A stretch of DNA of 44,517 bases from an uncultured Oscillospiraceae bacterium (lineage in GTDB: Bacteria; Bacillota; Clostridia; Oscillospirales; Acutalibacteraceae), in contig CAOKRT010000001.1 of NCBI GenBank assembly GCA_948471205.1, forward strand, positions 1 through 44,517, in the 5' to 3' direction. A model generated the notes under the pieces. The model was not told the DNA's origin. It was given only the letters and a program-made list of their open reading frames with translations, and made no database searches. Both the position numbers and the translations under genes were made by a program. The first letter of the stretch is position 1. Each line of letters starts with the position of its first letter. Positions 23,101 to 31,272 of the stretch are shown piece by piece.

Positions 23101-23127
23101 TATGGTTTTCTGAACTGAGGGAAAGTA

Positions 23128-24153
23128 TTGAATAATTATTATCAGCCGCCGAATTTCAATCAGTATCAATACAATTATGATGAAACGGCAAAGAAGAATG
23201 CATTTTATATAGAAAAGGCAGCATTGGAAATAAGGCAGATAAAGCGTTTGGGTAATATTTTCGGTCTTGCAATGACGGTTTATGTTGCTGTAAATGTCCT
23301 GTCGTCATTTTTTCTTTTGTTTCCTTCTGTCAGTAATTTGTATAGTTCATCTGCATTATTTCAAACCTGCTTTGGTATATTAGCTGTTGATTTGGTTGGT
23401 CTTGTGGCAGTCTTTGGAATTATGGCATATATAAACAGAAAAAAATACAGCTCTGAACTTATACCTGCCGAGAAGCTATCGTTTAAGGAAGGGTTTCTTT
23501 GGATCGGTTTCGGAATGTTTTTCTGCATAATTGCAAATTATGCTGTGAATTTTATTGTATATCTTCTTCAGGCGGCAGGGCATGATCCGTTTAATGTGGA
23601 AACACCGAAACCGGATTCATTTATAACAAGCATTGCAATTGCAATCGGTACAGCAGTTATGCCCGCCCTTTGCGAGGAATTTGCAATGCGCTGTTGCGGC
23701 ATCGGAATGCTTAAAAATCACGGAAAGGCATTTGCCGTAATATGCGTTTCTCTTGTATTCGGTTTGCTGCACGGTAATTTTGTTCAATTTGTATTTGCAT
23801 CTTTAATAGGGCTTATTCTGGGCTATGTAACGGTTAAGACAAACAGTGTGATTCCTGCAGTGTTTATTCATATGTTTAACAACGGAATCAGCGTAATTAC
23901 CAGCATTTCAGAATATGTGTTTAAAACAGAATCGAATGCTTCTGTAGGTTTTTGGTTTGCATTATGGTTTATAATAGGCGGAATCTCAACGGTGATATTG
24001 CTTGTAAAGGGATATTTCAGAAACAATGCTGAGAAAATCAACGAACCGTATCAGAATTCTCTCGGCAAAAAAGTAACTTCGTTTTTCCTTGTGCCGGGAA
24101 TGATTGTTCCGTTTTTATTCTTTGTTTATACAATTATTGTTTCAATAAGATGA
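23128..24153 (+). CDS. CPBP-family intramembrane metalloprotease
   Basis: The frame starts with TTG 23128 after GAGG. The 341-residue protein has about eight helices and a cytoplasmic N-terminus rich in Tyr, Asn and Gln. The Abi/CPBP motifs are EEFAMRC (E183, E184, R188), FGLLHGNFVQF (H about 217) and the final HMFNNG. These residues form the zinc site and active glutamates of CAAX-type proteases. Substrates are unknown; bacterial members act in prenyl-like processing or bacteriocin immunity. Its last four bases overlap the tadA start. Confidence 0.88.
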   Translation: MNNYYQPPNFNQYQYNYDETAKKNAFYIEKAALEIRQIKRLGNIFGLAMTVYVAVNVLSSFFLLFPSVSNLYSSSALFQTCFGILAVDLVGLVAVFGIMAYINRKKYSSELIPAEKLSFKEGFLWIGFGMFFCIIANYAVNFIVYLLQAAGHDPFNVETPKPDSFITSIAIAIGTAVMPALCEEFAMRCCGIGMLKNHGKAFAVICVSLVFGLLHGNFVQFVFASLIGLILGYVTVKTNSVIPAVFIHMFNNGISVITSISEYVFKTESNASVGFWFALWFIIGGISTVILLVKGYFRNNAEKINEPYQNSLGKKVTSFFLVPGMIVPFLFFVYTIIVSIR

Positions 24154-24596
24154 ATACGTTTATGAAGAGGGCAGTTGAACTTGCCGAAATCAGCGCCGCA
24201 GAAGGTGAAGTTCCTGTAGGTGCAGTAGTTGTAAAAGATAATATAATAGTAGGCGAAGGCAGAAACAGGCGTGAAATAGGCAAAAATGCACTTTATCATG
24301 CAGAAACAGAAGCAATAAACAATGCGTGTAAAATGCTTGGAGGCTGGCGTTTGTGGCAGTGTGAAATGTATGTTACATTAGAACCGTGCCCAATGTGTGC
24401 CGGAGCCATTATTAATGCCAGAATTAAAAAAGTTACTTTTGGCGCATACGATAAAAAAGCGGGTTCTTTTGGGTCGGTGGTGAATTTTAATGATTTACCG
24501 TATAATCATAAGCCGGAAATTATCGGCGGAGTTTATGAAAAAGAATGTGCACGGCTTCTTACGGATTTTTTTAAAAAACTGAGAAGTGTAAAGTGA
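24150..24596 (+). CDS. tadA: tRNA-specific adenosine deaminase
   Basis: The 148-residue cytidine-deaminase-fold enzyme has the zinc/proton-shuttle motifs HAE (50-52) and PCPMC (79-83), with GEVPVGAVVVKD and MYVTLEPCPMCAGAI around them, matching TadA. It converts A34 to inosine in the tRNA-Arg anticodon. ATG overlaps the previous gene's TGA, so it is translationally coupled to the protease. The C-terminal DFFKKLRSVK is a typical ending. Confidence 0.94.
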   Translation: MNTFMKRAVELAEISAAEGEVPVGAVVVKDNIIVGEGRNRREIGKNALYHAETEAINNACKMLGGWRLWQCEMYVTLEPCPMCAGAIINARIKKVTFGAYDKKAGSFGSVVNFNDLPYNHKPEIIGGVYEKECARLLTDFFKKLRSVK

Positions 24597-24607
24597 AATA
24601 ACCTTAC

Positions 24608-24637
24608 AACCGGTAAAGCAATCGTTTTACCGGTTTT
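24608..24637 (+). terminator. Terminator after tadA
   Basis: AACCGGTAAA (24608-24617) pairs with TTTACCGGTT (24626-24635) and is followed by a T-rich stretch (TTGTTTGTTTTTT). Confidence 0.8.
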
Positions 24638-24733
24638 GTTTGTTTTTTAAACATTTCAGGTGTTTTTTTATATATATTTTGCTTAAAATCAATGTTAATA
24701 TTAAATTAAATATAAAATTAAGGGGATGTGTTT

Positions 24734-26380
24734 ATGGAAAAATATTATATCGAATATCTCGTAAAGGGAAAATACTTTACATCAAGAAGCCTTGATACAG
24801 CGCATTTTTCTGTTAAAAAAGAAGCGTCAGGCGGCAGAACGGTAATGAAGCTTTGTGCAAAAGAGCCGTTAACCATTAAAAAATTCCAGGTTATTATTCC
24901 GTACGGTTATAACAGCAGTAACCGTATTTTTGTAAACGGATATCAGTCATGGACAGACAGCAGAGAATATTTTATAGATGAAAAAATGAGCGAGCTCAGC
25001 CGTTTTACGGAATTCTATGTAAAAACACCGGTTGTTCAGAAAATAGGTATCGGAAAATCGGGAGATTACTTTATATGTAAGTATCCGCGTAAAAAAGGTG
25101 TATTTTATGGCTGGTCATACGGTTACGTAAGAACGGGCAATAAAATTGATTTAATCGGCTCTTTAAATGAAAGATGCGGCTTTACCATTATTCGTTTTGA
25201 TGTAAATAACCAGCATATAATTCTTGAAAAGGAACTGCAGGGTGTCGAGTTTACAGGGGAGACGCTTATTGCGGATTATGCTGTTATCAGCAAGGAATAT
25301 GATGCCGCTTTTGATGAATATTTTGAAATGATGGGTGTTAAATGCGCGCAAAAAGAAAAAAAGTGCGGCTATACAACTTGGTATAACTATTATGGCGGAA
25401 TTACACAGGATATTGTTGTAAGAGATCTTGAATCACTTTCAAAGCTTGATGAAAAGGTTGATATTTTTCAGATTGATGACGGATATCAGAAAGCCATCGG
25501 TGACTGGTTGGAGACAAAAACAGAAAAATTCCCTGACGGAATGAAAAAAATTGCAGATGAAATACATAAAAAGGATATGCTTGCCGGCTTGTGGCTTGCA
25601 CCCCTTGCTGTAACGAAAGAATCATCTGTATATAAAAATCATAAGGATTGGCTGGTTCATGATGAAAACGGAAATCTTTATGTTGCCGGACCTAACTGGG
25701 GACCGTTTTATGCAATTGATATTTATAACAAAGATGCCGCTGACTATGTAAGAAACTTTTTCAATGTTATTCTGAATGAATGGGGCTACGATATGGTTAA
25801 GCTGGATTTCCTTTATGCTGCCTGTGTACTTCCTATTCATAATAAAACCAGGGGTCAGGTTATGTGTGATGCTATGGATTTCATAAGAGACTGTGTAGGC
25901 GATAAAATGATTCTTGGCTGCGGCGTTCCGCTTATGCCTGCGTTCGGAAAGGTAGATTTCTGCCGAATAGGTGCAGATGTGGATCTGACTTGGATTCGCA
26001 GAAAAAACAGAATCAGAGAGGATGTCAGCACACCGAATACGGTTAACTGCACAGTATTCCGCCGCCATCTCAACGGCAGAGCGTTTTTAAATGACCCGGA
26101 TGTATTCCTTCTCAGAGATACAAATACCAATATGACCTTTGAACAAAGAGAGCTTCTGGCGAAAATAAACAGCTATTTCGGAAGCCTGCTGTTTGTTTCC
26201 GATAATGTTGAAGATTACAGAGACGAGCAGATGAAAGTATTTTTAAATACAATCAGGAAAAAAGAAGTTAAAATTATAAATGCCGAATTTGCTGCCCCGC
26301 ATATTCTTGCTGTTGAATGCACGGTTGACGGCGTAAAGGAAACATTTAAATTTAATTCGGAAACAGGAAAAGTTTGTTAA
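24734..26380 (+). CDS. GH36-type alpha-galactosidase
   Basis: ATG 24734 (eight bases after AAGGGG) is preferred over GTG 24728. The 548-residue protein has an N-terminal beta domain, then a TIM barrel with WYNYYGGITQ, FQIDDGYQKAIGDW, GLWLAP, and KLDFLYAAC whose aspartate (about residue 358) is the expected nucleophile. GADVDLTW supplies the region of the acid/base aspartate. This fits clan GH-D, family GH36. There is no signal peptide, so it should act on imported alpha-galactosides such as melibiose or raffinose. It is flanked by strong terminators and appears to be transcribed alone. Confidence 0.88.
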   Translation: MEKYYIEYLVKGKYFTSRSLDTAHFSVKKEASGGRTVMKLCAKEPLTIKKFQVIIPYGYNSSNRIFVNGYQSWTDSREYFIDEKMSELSRFTEFYVKTPVVQKIGIGKSGDYFICKYPRKKGVFYGWSYGYVRTGNKIDLIGSLNERCGFTIIRFDVNNQHIILEKELQGVEFTGETLIADYAVISKEYDAAFDEYFEMMGVKCAQKEKKCGYTTWYNYYGGITQDIVVRDLESLSKLDEKVDIFQIDDGYQKAIGDWLETKTEKFPDGMKKIADEIHKKDMLAGLWLAPLAVTKESSVYKNHKDWLVHDENGNLYVAGPNWGPFYAIDIYNKDAADYVRNFFNVILNEWGYDMVKLDFLYAACVLPIHNKTRGQVMCDAMDFIRDCVGDKMILGCGVPLMPAFGKVDFCRIGADVDLTWIRRKNRIREDVSTPNTVNCTVFRRHLNGRAFLNDPDVFLLRDTNTNMTFEQRELLAKINSYFGSLLFVSDNVEDYRDEQMKVFLNTIRKKEVKIINAEFAAPHILAVECTVDGVKETFKFNSETGKVC

Positions 26381-26383
26381 TGC

Positions 26384-26419
26384 CAAATAAAGTGTACCCT
26401 GCCGGGTACACTTTATTTG
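26384..26419 (+). terminator. Terminator after the alpha-galactosidase gene
   Basis: A perfect 16-bp stem (CAAATAAAGTGTACCC and its complement) encloses the loop TGCC (26400-26403). It begins three bases after the stop. The A/T-rich base of the stem supplies the T-tract. Confidence 0.85.
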
Positions 26420-26426
26420 CAAAAAA

Positions 26427-26444
26427 GCACGGCATATGCCGTGC
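26427..26444 (-). terminator. Terminator facing left, GCACGGC-ATAT-GCCGTGC
   Basis: This perfect palindrome is followed by TTTTTT on the minus strand. It would end transcripts coming from the recombinase gene or, before the insertion proposed at 26505-28931, from the gene now lying right of the element. Confidence 0.75.
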
Positions 26445-26504
26445 CCATGGATTACTTGTTAGCAATCAAAATGAATTAGCCCAAAAAGAAGAAGTGTTTA
26501 TCAA

Positions 26505-26514
26505 ACACATTATA
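26505..26514. repeat. Candidate att core, left copy (ACACATTATA)
   Basis: The 10-bp sequence ACACATTATA is repeated at 28922-28931, at the point where the SASP reading frame departs from its family. Together they could bound a 2.4-kb element carrying the serine recombinase. The repeat is short, so chance is not excluded. Confidence 0.35.
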
Positions 26515-26579
26515 AAGCGGGCATTCATTTGTTTTCATCTAATCTTAATTAAATATTAAAGATTATATAAAAACCTTTC

Positions 26580-28253
26580 TTACTTCATAGATTCTTCGTA
26601 AGCCTTGATCATTTTTTTACTTATGTGACCTGTACGACCCCTAGCATTTTTAAGGAATTTTTCAATCGTTGTGCCTGCATTCAAGCGGATTTCAAACCTT
26701 GTTACATCTTCTTCGGGATAAACTATAATCTCTTTGATATACCTGTCAACAAAAGCTTTGTCTATCTCTTCATCGTCAATATGTTTTTCAGCCGCTTTGA
26801 GTATAGTTTTTATATTAGCTAACTCTTTTTTCATATCCTGCTCAGTTTTTGCTGTTGCTGTCAACATTTCAAGTTGCTGGTGCAATCTTTCAATTTCGAC
26901 ATTACAATCAGCAGTCATTTTTACAAAGTCATCGTCTGTAATATTACCATTTGTATTGTGTTCAAGTAGCTTTGTTTTCATTTTCTCTTGTGTAATAATA
27001 TCTTTGTTGATTTTATTAATTTCTGTTTGATTGTCATTTGCATCAAGCAGTTCAGCCACAAGCTTTAATACACAAGCTGACAGTTCTTCAATATTCTGTT
27101 GACCTGATTTGAATATATCTTCAATAATCGGCTTGATTTCGTTTTCATAAATTGCGTGTGATGGGCAACTGTCTGCACCGTTTTTTATCTTGCCTGAGCA
27201 AACCCACTTTGACATCTTTTCTTTGTTTTTACCAACTGCATCTTTTCGGTAGTAGGGTTTGCCACAGTGAGCACATATTAGCTTGCCTGTCAGCAAATTT
27301 TGGTGAACAGTTTTGTGCTGAGCAGTTATAACATCCTGACTTCGCATATACAAAACTTCGTTTGCCTTTTCCCAAAGTTCCTCGCTGATAATGGCAGGTA
27401 CGGTTTCGCCTGTTTCGTCCTTATACATTACCCATTCTTCTTCTGGCAGGAATTTTTGTTTTTTGGTAAACAGGTCTGTTATAACAACCTTATTGCCTAC
27501 AAAGTAACCTTTGTATTTTGGGTTTCGTATAATGTTACCCATTGTTGAGTGGGACAGTTTGTTGCCTTTGCTGTTTCGTATGCCTTTCTGATAGAAATGC
27601 TTTTCCATCTGTTTCATACTGAATTTGCCAGTAGCGTACATTTCAAATAATTCTCTTATAAATTCGGCTTGCTCTTCGTCAATAATCAGCTTGCCGTCTT
27701 TTTTTGTGTAGCCGAACATATTATTCGTGCCAAGCACAGTGCCGTTTTTGATTGCCTGATGATGACCGAACCGCACACGGTTAGAGATTTTTCTCGACTC
27801 ATCCTGTGCCATTGACGACATAATTGTCAGTCGCAATTCTGAGTCCTCATCAAGTGTATTTATGTTATCACTTTGAAAATATACAGCTACTCCGTTTGAC
27901 AGAAGTTCACGGGTAAATCGAATACTGTCAAGGGTGTTACGGGCAAATCTCGATACCTCTTTGGTGATTACCAAATCGAATAGTCCAAGCTTGCCATCCT
28001 CAATCATTTCATTGAATCGTTCACGCTTTGCCGTTGATACACCTGATATACCCTCGTCAACATAACCCTCAACATATTCCCAGTTAGGGTTGCTCTTAAT
28101 AAAGTCTGTGTAGTAGGTTATCTGATTGTCAAGGGAGTTCAGCTGAACATTGAATTCCGTACTGACACGGGCATAGAATGTCACTCGCAAGGGCAGGTTC
28201 ATAAAGTTAATATTTTTCTTTTTTATTCGCTCACGCACAGCGTATATATCCAT
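26580..28253 (-). CDS. Large serine recombinase
   Basis: ATG 28253 is preferred because GAGAGGTGA lies directly upstream. The 557-residue protein has a resolvase catalytic domain with YARVSTE (nucleophile Ser31), SLDNQITYY, GYVDEGISG and TKEVSRFARNTLD. A recombinase DNA-binding domain follows (FGYTKKDGKLIIDEEQAEFIRELFEMY region), then a zinc ribbon (CAHCGKPYY ... CSGK ... SC) and a long coiled-coil C-terminus. This is the architecture of integrases of Clostridia integrative elements and phages. It would integrate, excise or invert DNA at att sites. Neighbours give no relaxase, capsid or replication genes. Confidence 0.93.
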   Translation of the reverse strand: MDIYAVRERIKKKNINFMNLPLRVTFYARVSTEFNVQLNSLDNQITYYTDFIKSNPNWEYVEGYVDEGISGVSTAKRERFNEMIEDGKLGLFDLVITKEVSRFARNTLDSIRFTRELLSNGVAVYFQSDNINTLDEDSELRLTIMSSMAQDESRKISNRVRFGHHQAIKNGTVLGTNNMFGYTKKDGKLIIDEEQAEFIRELFEMYATGKFSMKQMEKHFYQKGIRNSKGNKLSHSTMGNIIRNPKYKGYFVGNKVVITDLFTKKQKFLPEEEWVMYKDETGETVPAIISEELWEKANEVLYMRSQDVITAQHKTVHQNLLTGKLICAHCGKPYYRKDAVGKNKEKMSKWVCSGKIKNGADSCPSHAIYENEIKPIIEDIFKSGQQNIEELSACVLKLVAELLDANDNQTEINKINKDIITQEKMKTKLLEHNTNGNITDDDFVKMTADCNVEIERLHQQLEMLTATAKTEQDMKKELANIKTILKAAEKHIDDEEIDKAFVDRYIKEIIVYPEEDVTRFEIRLNAGTTIEKFLKNARGRTGHISKKMIKAYEESMK

Positions 28254-28343
28254 AATTTTCACCTCTCTTATTGCAACAATACCACATAACTTTGATTTTA
28301 TCCAGTTAATGTGATATTGTTTTCCATTTTTATTTTACAGGAT

Positions 28344-28372
28344 AATAGTCCCCATTTCATTAGGGGACTATT
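28344..28372 (-). terminator. Hairpin after the 77-residue gene
   Basis: AATAGTCCCC (28344-28353) pairs with GGGGACTATT (28363-28372), ten bases beyond the stop of the gene at 28382. The T-tract on the minus strand is poor, so termination may be weak and the recombinase may be read through. Confidence 0.55.
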
Positions 28373-28381
28373 TCCATTTTA

Positions 28382-28615
28382 TTAATGCGCACTGTATCTT
28401 CTATTTACTTCGGTGTTAATCCTTGCCATTAATTTTTTATAAGTCTTTTCATCAATAGCATTCTGATTAACTAGAGCATTTGCAAAATGTTGCATCCAAA
28501 GCTCAGTGCTTATTTTATCGTTAGCGTTCTGAGTATTGATTTTACCTCCACCTTTTGAAGTTTTACCAACACTATTATTGCCAAGATTATTTGTAATTAT
28601 TTCCTTTGCTGCCAT
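28382..28615 (-). CDS. 77-residue protein with SHOCT-like C-terminus
   Basis: The N-terminal half is polar and Asn/Gly/Lys-rich (NNLGNNSVGKTSKGGGK). The C-terminal half (ELWMQHFANALVNQNAIDEKTYKKLMARINTEV) has the helix-turn-helix spacing of short SHOCT-type oligomerisation motifs, in which a Gly/Asn-Ala/Val-Ile-x-x-x-x-Tyr pattern precedes K-x-x-L/I. There is no clear ribosome binding site at the ATG 28615; an AGGAG lies about 40 bases upstream. It precedes the serine recombinase in the same direction and lies within the candidate element, so it may be an element-encoded accessory factor. The assignment is tentative. Confidence 0.5.
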   Translation of the reverse strand: MAAKEIITNNLGNNSVGKTSKGGGKINTQNANDKISTELWMQHFANALVNQNAIDEKTYKKLMARINTEVNRRYSAH

Positions 28616-28621
28616 AAGGCA

Positions 28622-28762
28622 ACACAGATTTTAAATGTTTTCTATATCACGCTCCTATATCAAAAATATCAGGTGCAAAATCTTTCACCTGTTGAAGAAT
28701 CTTATCTGCAGAATATAAAACAAATCGAAAAAGAAGCAAACAGGAAAACAAAAGATGATTAA
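28622..28762 (+). pseudogene. Possible 3' gene fragment
   Basis: A plus-strand frame with no start codon or ribosome binding site ends at TAA 28760-28762. Its last 35 codons read as convincing protein (YQKYQVQNLSPVEESYLQ, then a Lys/Glu-rich end). It looks like the C-terminus of a lost gene on the element. The 5' limit is uncertain because the frame stays open into the antisense of the 77-residue gene. Confidence 0.35.
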
Positions 28763-28766
28763 ACAG

Positions 28767-28797
28767 CAAAGCCGAGAGCGAAACGCTCTCGGCTTTG
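28767..28797. terminator. Strong hairpin beyond the SASP gene
   Basis: CAAAGCCGAGAGCG and its exact complement form a 14-bp stem with an AAA loop. It lies about 35 bases past the SASP stop and just past the gene fragment on the other strand. T-tracts are short on both sides. Confidence 0.65.
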
Positions 28798-28831
28798 TTC
28801 ATGGTTAAAATATCAGCTGATTTGATTTATT

Positions 28832-29074
28832 TTACACAGCTATGCAAAATTCGTATGTAAGTGGCAGGTTATGTTCGTATATAGTACGGATTTCTCGGTT
28901 GAAATGTACAGTTCGTACAGGACACATTATATTAACCATCTGACCGCCTACTGAACCAGCCTGCTTTGAAGTAAGGTCACCGTTGTAACCCTGTTTAAGG
29001 TTAACACCAACTTCGCTTGCAGCTTCCATCTTAAATCTGTTAAGAGCATCTTTTGCTTCTGGAACTGTTGCCAT
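28832..29074 (-). CDS. Alpha/beta-type small acid-soluble spore protein with altered C-terminus
   Basis: Residues 1-46 are classic alpha/beta SASP: VPEAKDALNRFKMEAASEVG, then GVNLKQGYNGDLTSKQAGSVGGQMV, including the germination-protease region near EVGV and the DNA-binding segment. These proteins coat spore DNA. From residue 47 the chain turns to NIMCPVRTVHFNREIR and continues to residue 80, unlike the charged helix that normally ends near residue 60-70. The change coincides with one copy of the 10-bp repeat (28922-28931), suggesting the 3' end was replaced by an insertion. AGAGGTG precedes the ATG. No sigma-G promoter could be assigned confidently. Confidence 0.85.
   Translation of the reverse strand: MATVPEAKDALNRFKMEAASEVGVNLKQGYNGDLTSKQAGSVGGQMVNIMCPVRTVHFNREIRTIYEHNLPLTYEFCIAV
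28922..28931. repeat. Candidate att core, right copy (ACACATTATA)
   Basis: This is the partner of 26505-26514. It lies in the SASP gene, three bases past the codons for GGQMV (it spans codons of NIMC). See the left copy for limits. Confidence 0.35.
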
Positions 29075-29295
29075 TATGAATACACCTCTTTTTCAAAGAA
29101 TTTCTTTGCGTTTGCAAGTATATTGTTTGCACATATTCGCGATTTAAAATTGAAAAATTTTAACAATTTATTATAATAATAACTGTAAAAAATATGATGT
29201 TTGTTGTTTTATATTTAAACATATGATCAACTTAGCAGGATTTAATGTTTGTTTCGGTACAAACAGCAAAATGATTGATTAAAGGAAAAATTCAA

Positions 29296-29661
29296 ATGAA
29301 CATTCAAAAAATAAATGATGCATTTTCAATATGCAAGGTAACGGATTATTCACAGGTTGATTTTACGGACGATTACTGTTTTATCGGAAAAACAGATGAA
29401 GAATACTCCCTTGTATGTAAAACGGATTCGGTTCCGAATAATGTTATTTGCTGTGACAATGGCTGGAAAGCTTTCCGTATAAAGGGTGAACTTGATTTTT
29501 CTTTGGTTGGTGTTCTCAGCAGAATATCTGTTTTAATGGCAGATAATTGCATAAGCATTTTTGCCGTTTCAACATATAATACCGATTATTTTTTTATTAG
29601 GCAAAAGGATTACAGCAAAGCGATACACTTGCTTTCTGTTAACGGCTACGAGATAGTATAA
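29296..29661 (+). CDS. ACT-domain protein (ACT_7-like)
   Basis: ATG 29296 follows AAAGGAA; an upstream ATG at 29275 would place that site inside the gene. The 121-residue protein has an N-terminal beta-rich part and the pattern GWKAFRIKGELDFSLVGVLSRISVLMADNCISIFAVSTYNTDYFFI. This matches the paired ACT modules of the aspartate-kinase-like ACT_7 family, often annotated as amino-acid-sensing regulatory domains. It stands alone, ahead of a bidirectional terminator shared with cysK. The ligand and partner are unknown. Confidence 0.78.
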   Translation: MNIQKINDAFSICKVTDYSQVDFTDDYCFIGKTDEEYSLVCKTDSVPNNVICCDNGWKAFRIKGELDFSLVGVLSRISVLMADNCISIFAVSTYNTDYFFIRQKDYSKAIHLLSVNGYEIV

Positions 29662-29665
29662 ATAT

Positions 29666-29699
29666 AAAAAACCATAAGGCAATTGCCTTATGGTTTTTG
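29666..29699. terminator. Bidirectional terminator between the ACT gene and cysK
   Basis: AACCATAAGGCAA and its exact complement meet at a central AATT, with A- and T-runs on both sides. It can terminate the rightward ACT gene and the leftward TetR-cysK transcript. Confidence 0.9.
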
Positions 29700-29711
29700 T
29701 TTTATAAAATT

Positions 29712-30638
29712 TTAATCAAATAAAATAGTGCTGAAATAGCGTTCTCCCGTATCAGGCAGAACAGTTACTACGGTTTTGCCCTTGCCAAGTCTTTTGGCAA
29801 GTTTTATGGCTGCGGCAACATTTGAACCGCTTGAAATTCCGCACATTATGCCTTCCTCACTTGCAAGCCTTTTGGCAGTTGCAATGGCTTCTTCATCTGA
29901 AACAAGGCATATGTTATCATATATTCTGGTGTTCAGATTTTCCGGAATTAAACCGTCGCCTATACCCATCTGAAGGTGTGTTCCTATCGCACCGCCGCTG
30001 AGTATTGCTGCATTTTCGGGCTCAACTGCCCAAATTGTTATGGAAGGATTCTGCCGTTTTAGCACTTCACCTATTCCGCTTATTGTGCCGCCTGTGCCTA
30101 CACCGCTGCAAAAACCGTCTATATCTCCGCCAACCTGTTCCAAAATTTCTGCTGCGGTATGATAAATATGTACCTTTGGATTGTTCGGATTTTCAAACTG
30201 CCCCGGGATATACACATTTGGATTTTCTTTTGCCATTCTTTCAGCGGTAGCCATACATTCCGATATACAGGCGCCGATATCGCCGTCATCGTGAATTAAA
30301 ATGACATCTGCGCCATAGTTCTGAACAAGCTTCCGTCTTTCTTCAGAAACGGAATCCGGCATAATGATTTTAACTTTATAGCCCTTAACCGCACCTACAA
30401 GAGCAATACCGATACCCTGATTTCCGCTTGTGGGCTCCACAATAATGGTGTTTTCGTTTATAAGACCGCTTTCTTCAGCACATTTAAGCATATTATAAGC
30501 TGTTCTTGTTTTGATGGAACCGCCGATATTGACGCCTTCGTATTTAACAAGAATTTGTGCATCATTCGGATTTGAAAGTTTATTTAATCTTATCATAGGT
30601 GTGTGCCCTATGGCATCAAGAATTGTATTGTAAATCAT
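29712..30638 (-). CDS. cysK: Cysteine synthase A (O-acetylserine sulfhydrylase)
   Basis: The 308-residue PLP enzyme has the pyridoxal-lysine region EGVNIGGSIKTRTAYNM (K about 43), the substrate loop PTSGNQGIGIAL, the phosphate-binding GVGTGGTISG and C-terminal GISSGSNVAAA and PDTGERYFST. It makes cysteine from O-acetylserine and sulfide. It lies three bases behind a TetR-type gene and is almost surely co-transcribed with it. Family usage favours CysK, although a cystathionine-beta-synthase-like paralogue cannot be fully excluded. Confidence 0.94.
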   Translation of the reverse strand: MIYNTILDAIGHTPMIRLNKLSNPNDAQILVKYEGVNIGGSIKTRTAYNMLKCAEESGLINENTIIVEPTSGNQGIGIALVGAVKGYKVKIIMPDSVSEERRKLVQNYGADVILIHDDGDIGACISECMATAERMAKENPNVYIPGQFENPNNPKVHIYHTAAEILEQVGGDIDGFCSGVGTGGTISGIGEVLKRQNPSITIWAVEPENAAILSGGAIGTHLQMGIGDGLIPENLNTRIYDNICLVSDEEAIATAKRLASEEGIMCGISSGSNVAAAIKLAKRLGKGKTVVTVLPDTGERYFSTILFD

Positions 30639-30641
30639 AAT

Positions 30642-31175
30642 TTAACCGTTCAGCCTTCCGAGAATAATTCGTTCTATTTGTTCGGCAATTGTTTTTATAT
30701 CCATTTCTTCTTCCTGGTATATGGACGAAAGAATCAGCCCGGCAATCGCATTTGCTAAAAAATCTATAAAGAATTTAGCATCTTCGGGAGAAAAACTGGA
30801 AATTTTAAGAATTTTGTTTCCGAAATATTCAATGTATTCCGCCACACTGTTTCTGAGCAGTATAGTTGTATATCCCGAAAGAGAAGATTCAAGACATTTT
30901 TCAAGAAAAAAGCTGTTTTGCTGAATGGCAGTAAGGTATATAACAGTGGCTTCGTTAATATCAACTGCGTTTTTTACAGTAACAAGACAGCCGGCTGTGT
31001 ACTGCTGAATTCCCCAATTAATCAATGCCTGAATATCGGAAAAATGATAATAAAATGTTTGCCTGCTTATTTTACATTCATCAACAAGCATTGTTACTGT
31101 GATTTTGTCAAGTTCATTTTGTTTAAGTAATTCTGAAAAACTTTGCAATATTTGTGCCTTTGTAGATTTAGCCAA
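30642..31175 (-). CDS. TetR-family regulator
   Basis: The start is TTG 31175, eight bases after AAGGAGG; an upstream TTG would contain the ribosome binding site. The 177-residue protein has an N-terminal helix-turn-helix (SFSELLKQNELDKITVTMLVDECKISRQTFYYHF, with YYHFSDIQALI typical of TetR) and a helical C-terminal ligand domain resembling the DhaS/TetR_C_8 group. It probably represses its own promoter and thus cysK, since an inverted repeat overlaps that promoter (31218-31246). The ligand may be a sulfur or amino-acid metabolite, which is inference. Confidence 0.88.
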   Translation of the reverse strand: MAKSTKAQILQSFSELLKQNELDKITVTMLVDECKISRQTFYYHFSDIQALINWGIQQYTAGCLVTVKNAVDINEATVIYLTAIQQNSFFLEKCLESSLSGYTTILLRNSVAEYIEYFGNKILKISSFSPEDAKFFIDFLANAIAGLILSSIYQEEEMDIKTIAEQIERIILGRLNG

Positions 31176-31206
31176 ATCAAAATCCTCCTTCAATGATTAC
31201 TGATTT

Positions 31207-31235
31207 ATTTTATCACAATTTTACAATTAAAGCAA
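31207..31235 (-). promoter_or_regulatory. Promoter of the TetR-cysK operon, TTGCTT-17-TAAAAT
   Basis: On the minus strand TTGCTT (31230-31235) and TAAAAT (31207-31212) are 17 bases apart, about 30 bases before the TetR start. Confidence 0.55.
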
Positions 31236-31246
31236 TTTTGTAAAAT
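31218..31246. promoter_or_regulatory. Candidate TetR operator
   Basis: ATTTTACAA (31218-31226) and TTGTAAAAT (31238-31246) are exact inverted repeats 11 bases apart. They span the -35 and spacer of the TetR-cysK promoter, the expected place for autorepression. Confidence 0.55.
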
Positions 31247-31272
31247 AATAATTAAGTTTACAGGAAAATTAT

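Noticed and set aside
26450-26560. A plus-strand frame of 61 codons past the alpha-galactosidase (from 26374)
   Set aside because: It has no ribosome binding site, its first part lies in two terminator hairpins, and its end covers the candidate att core. It was not called as a gene.
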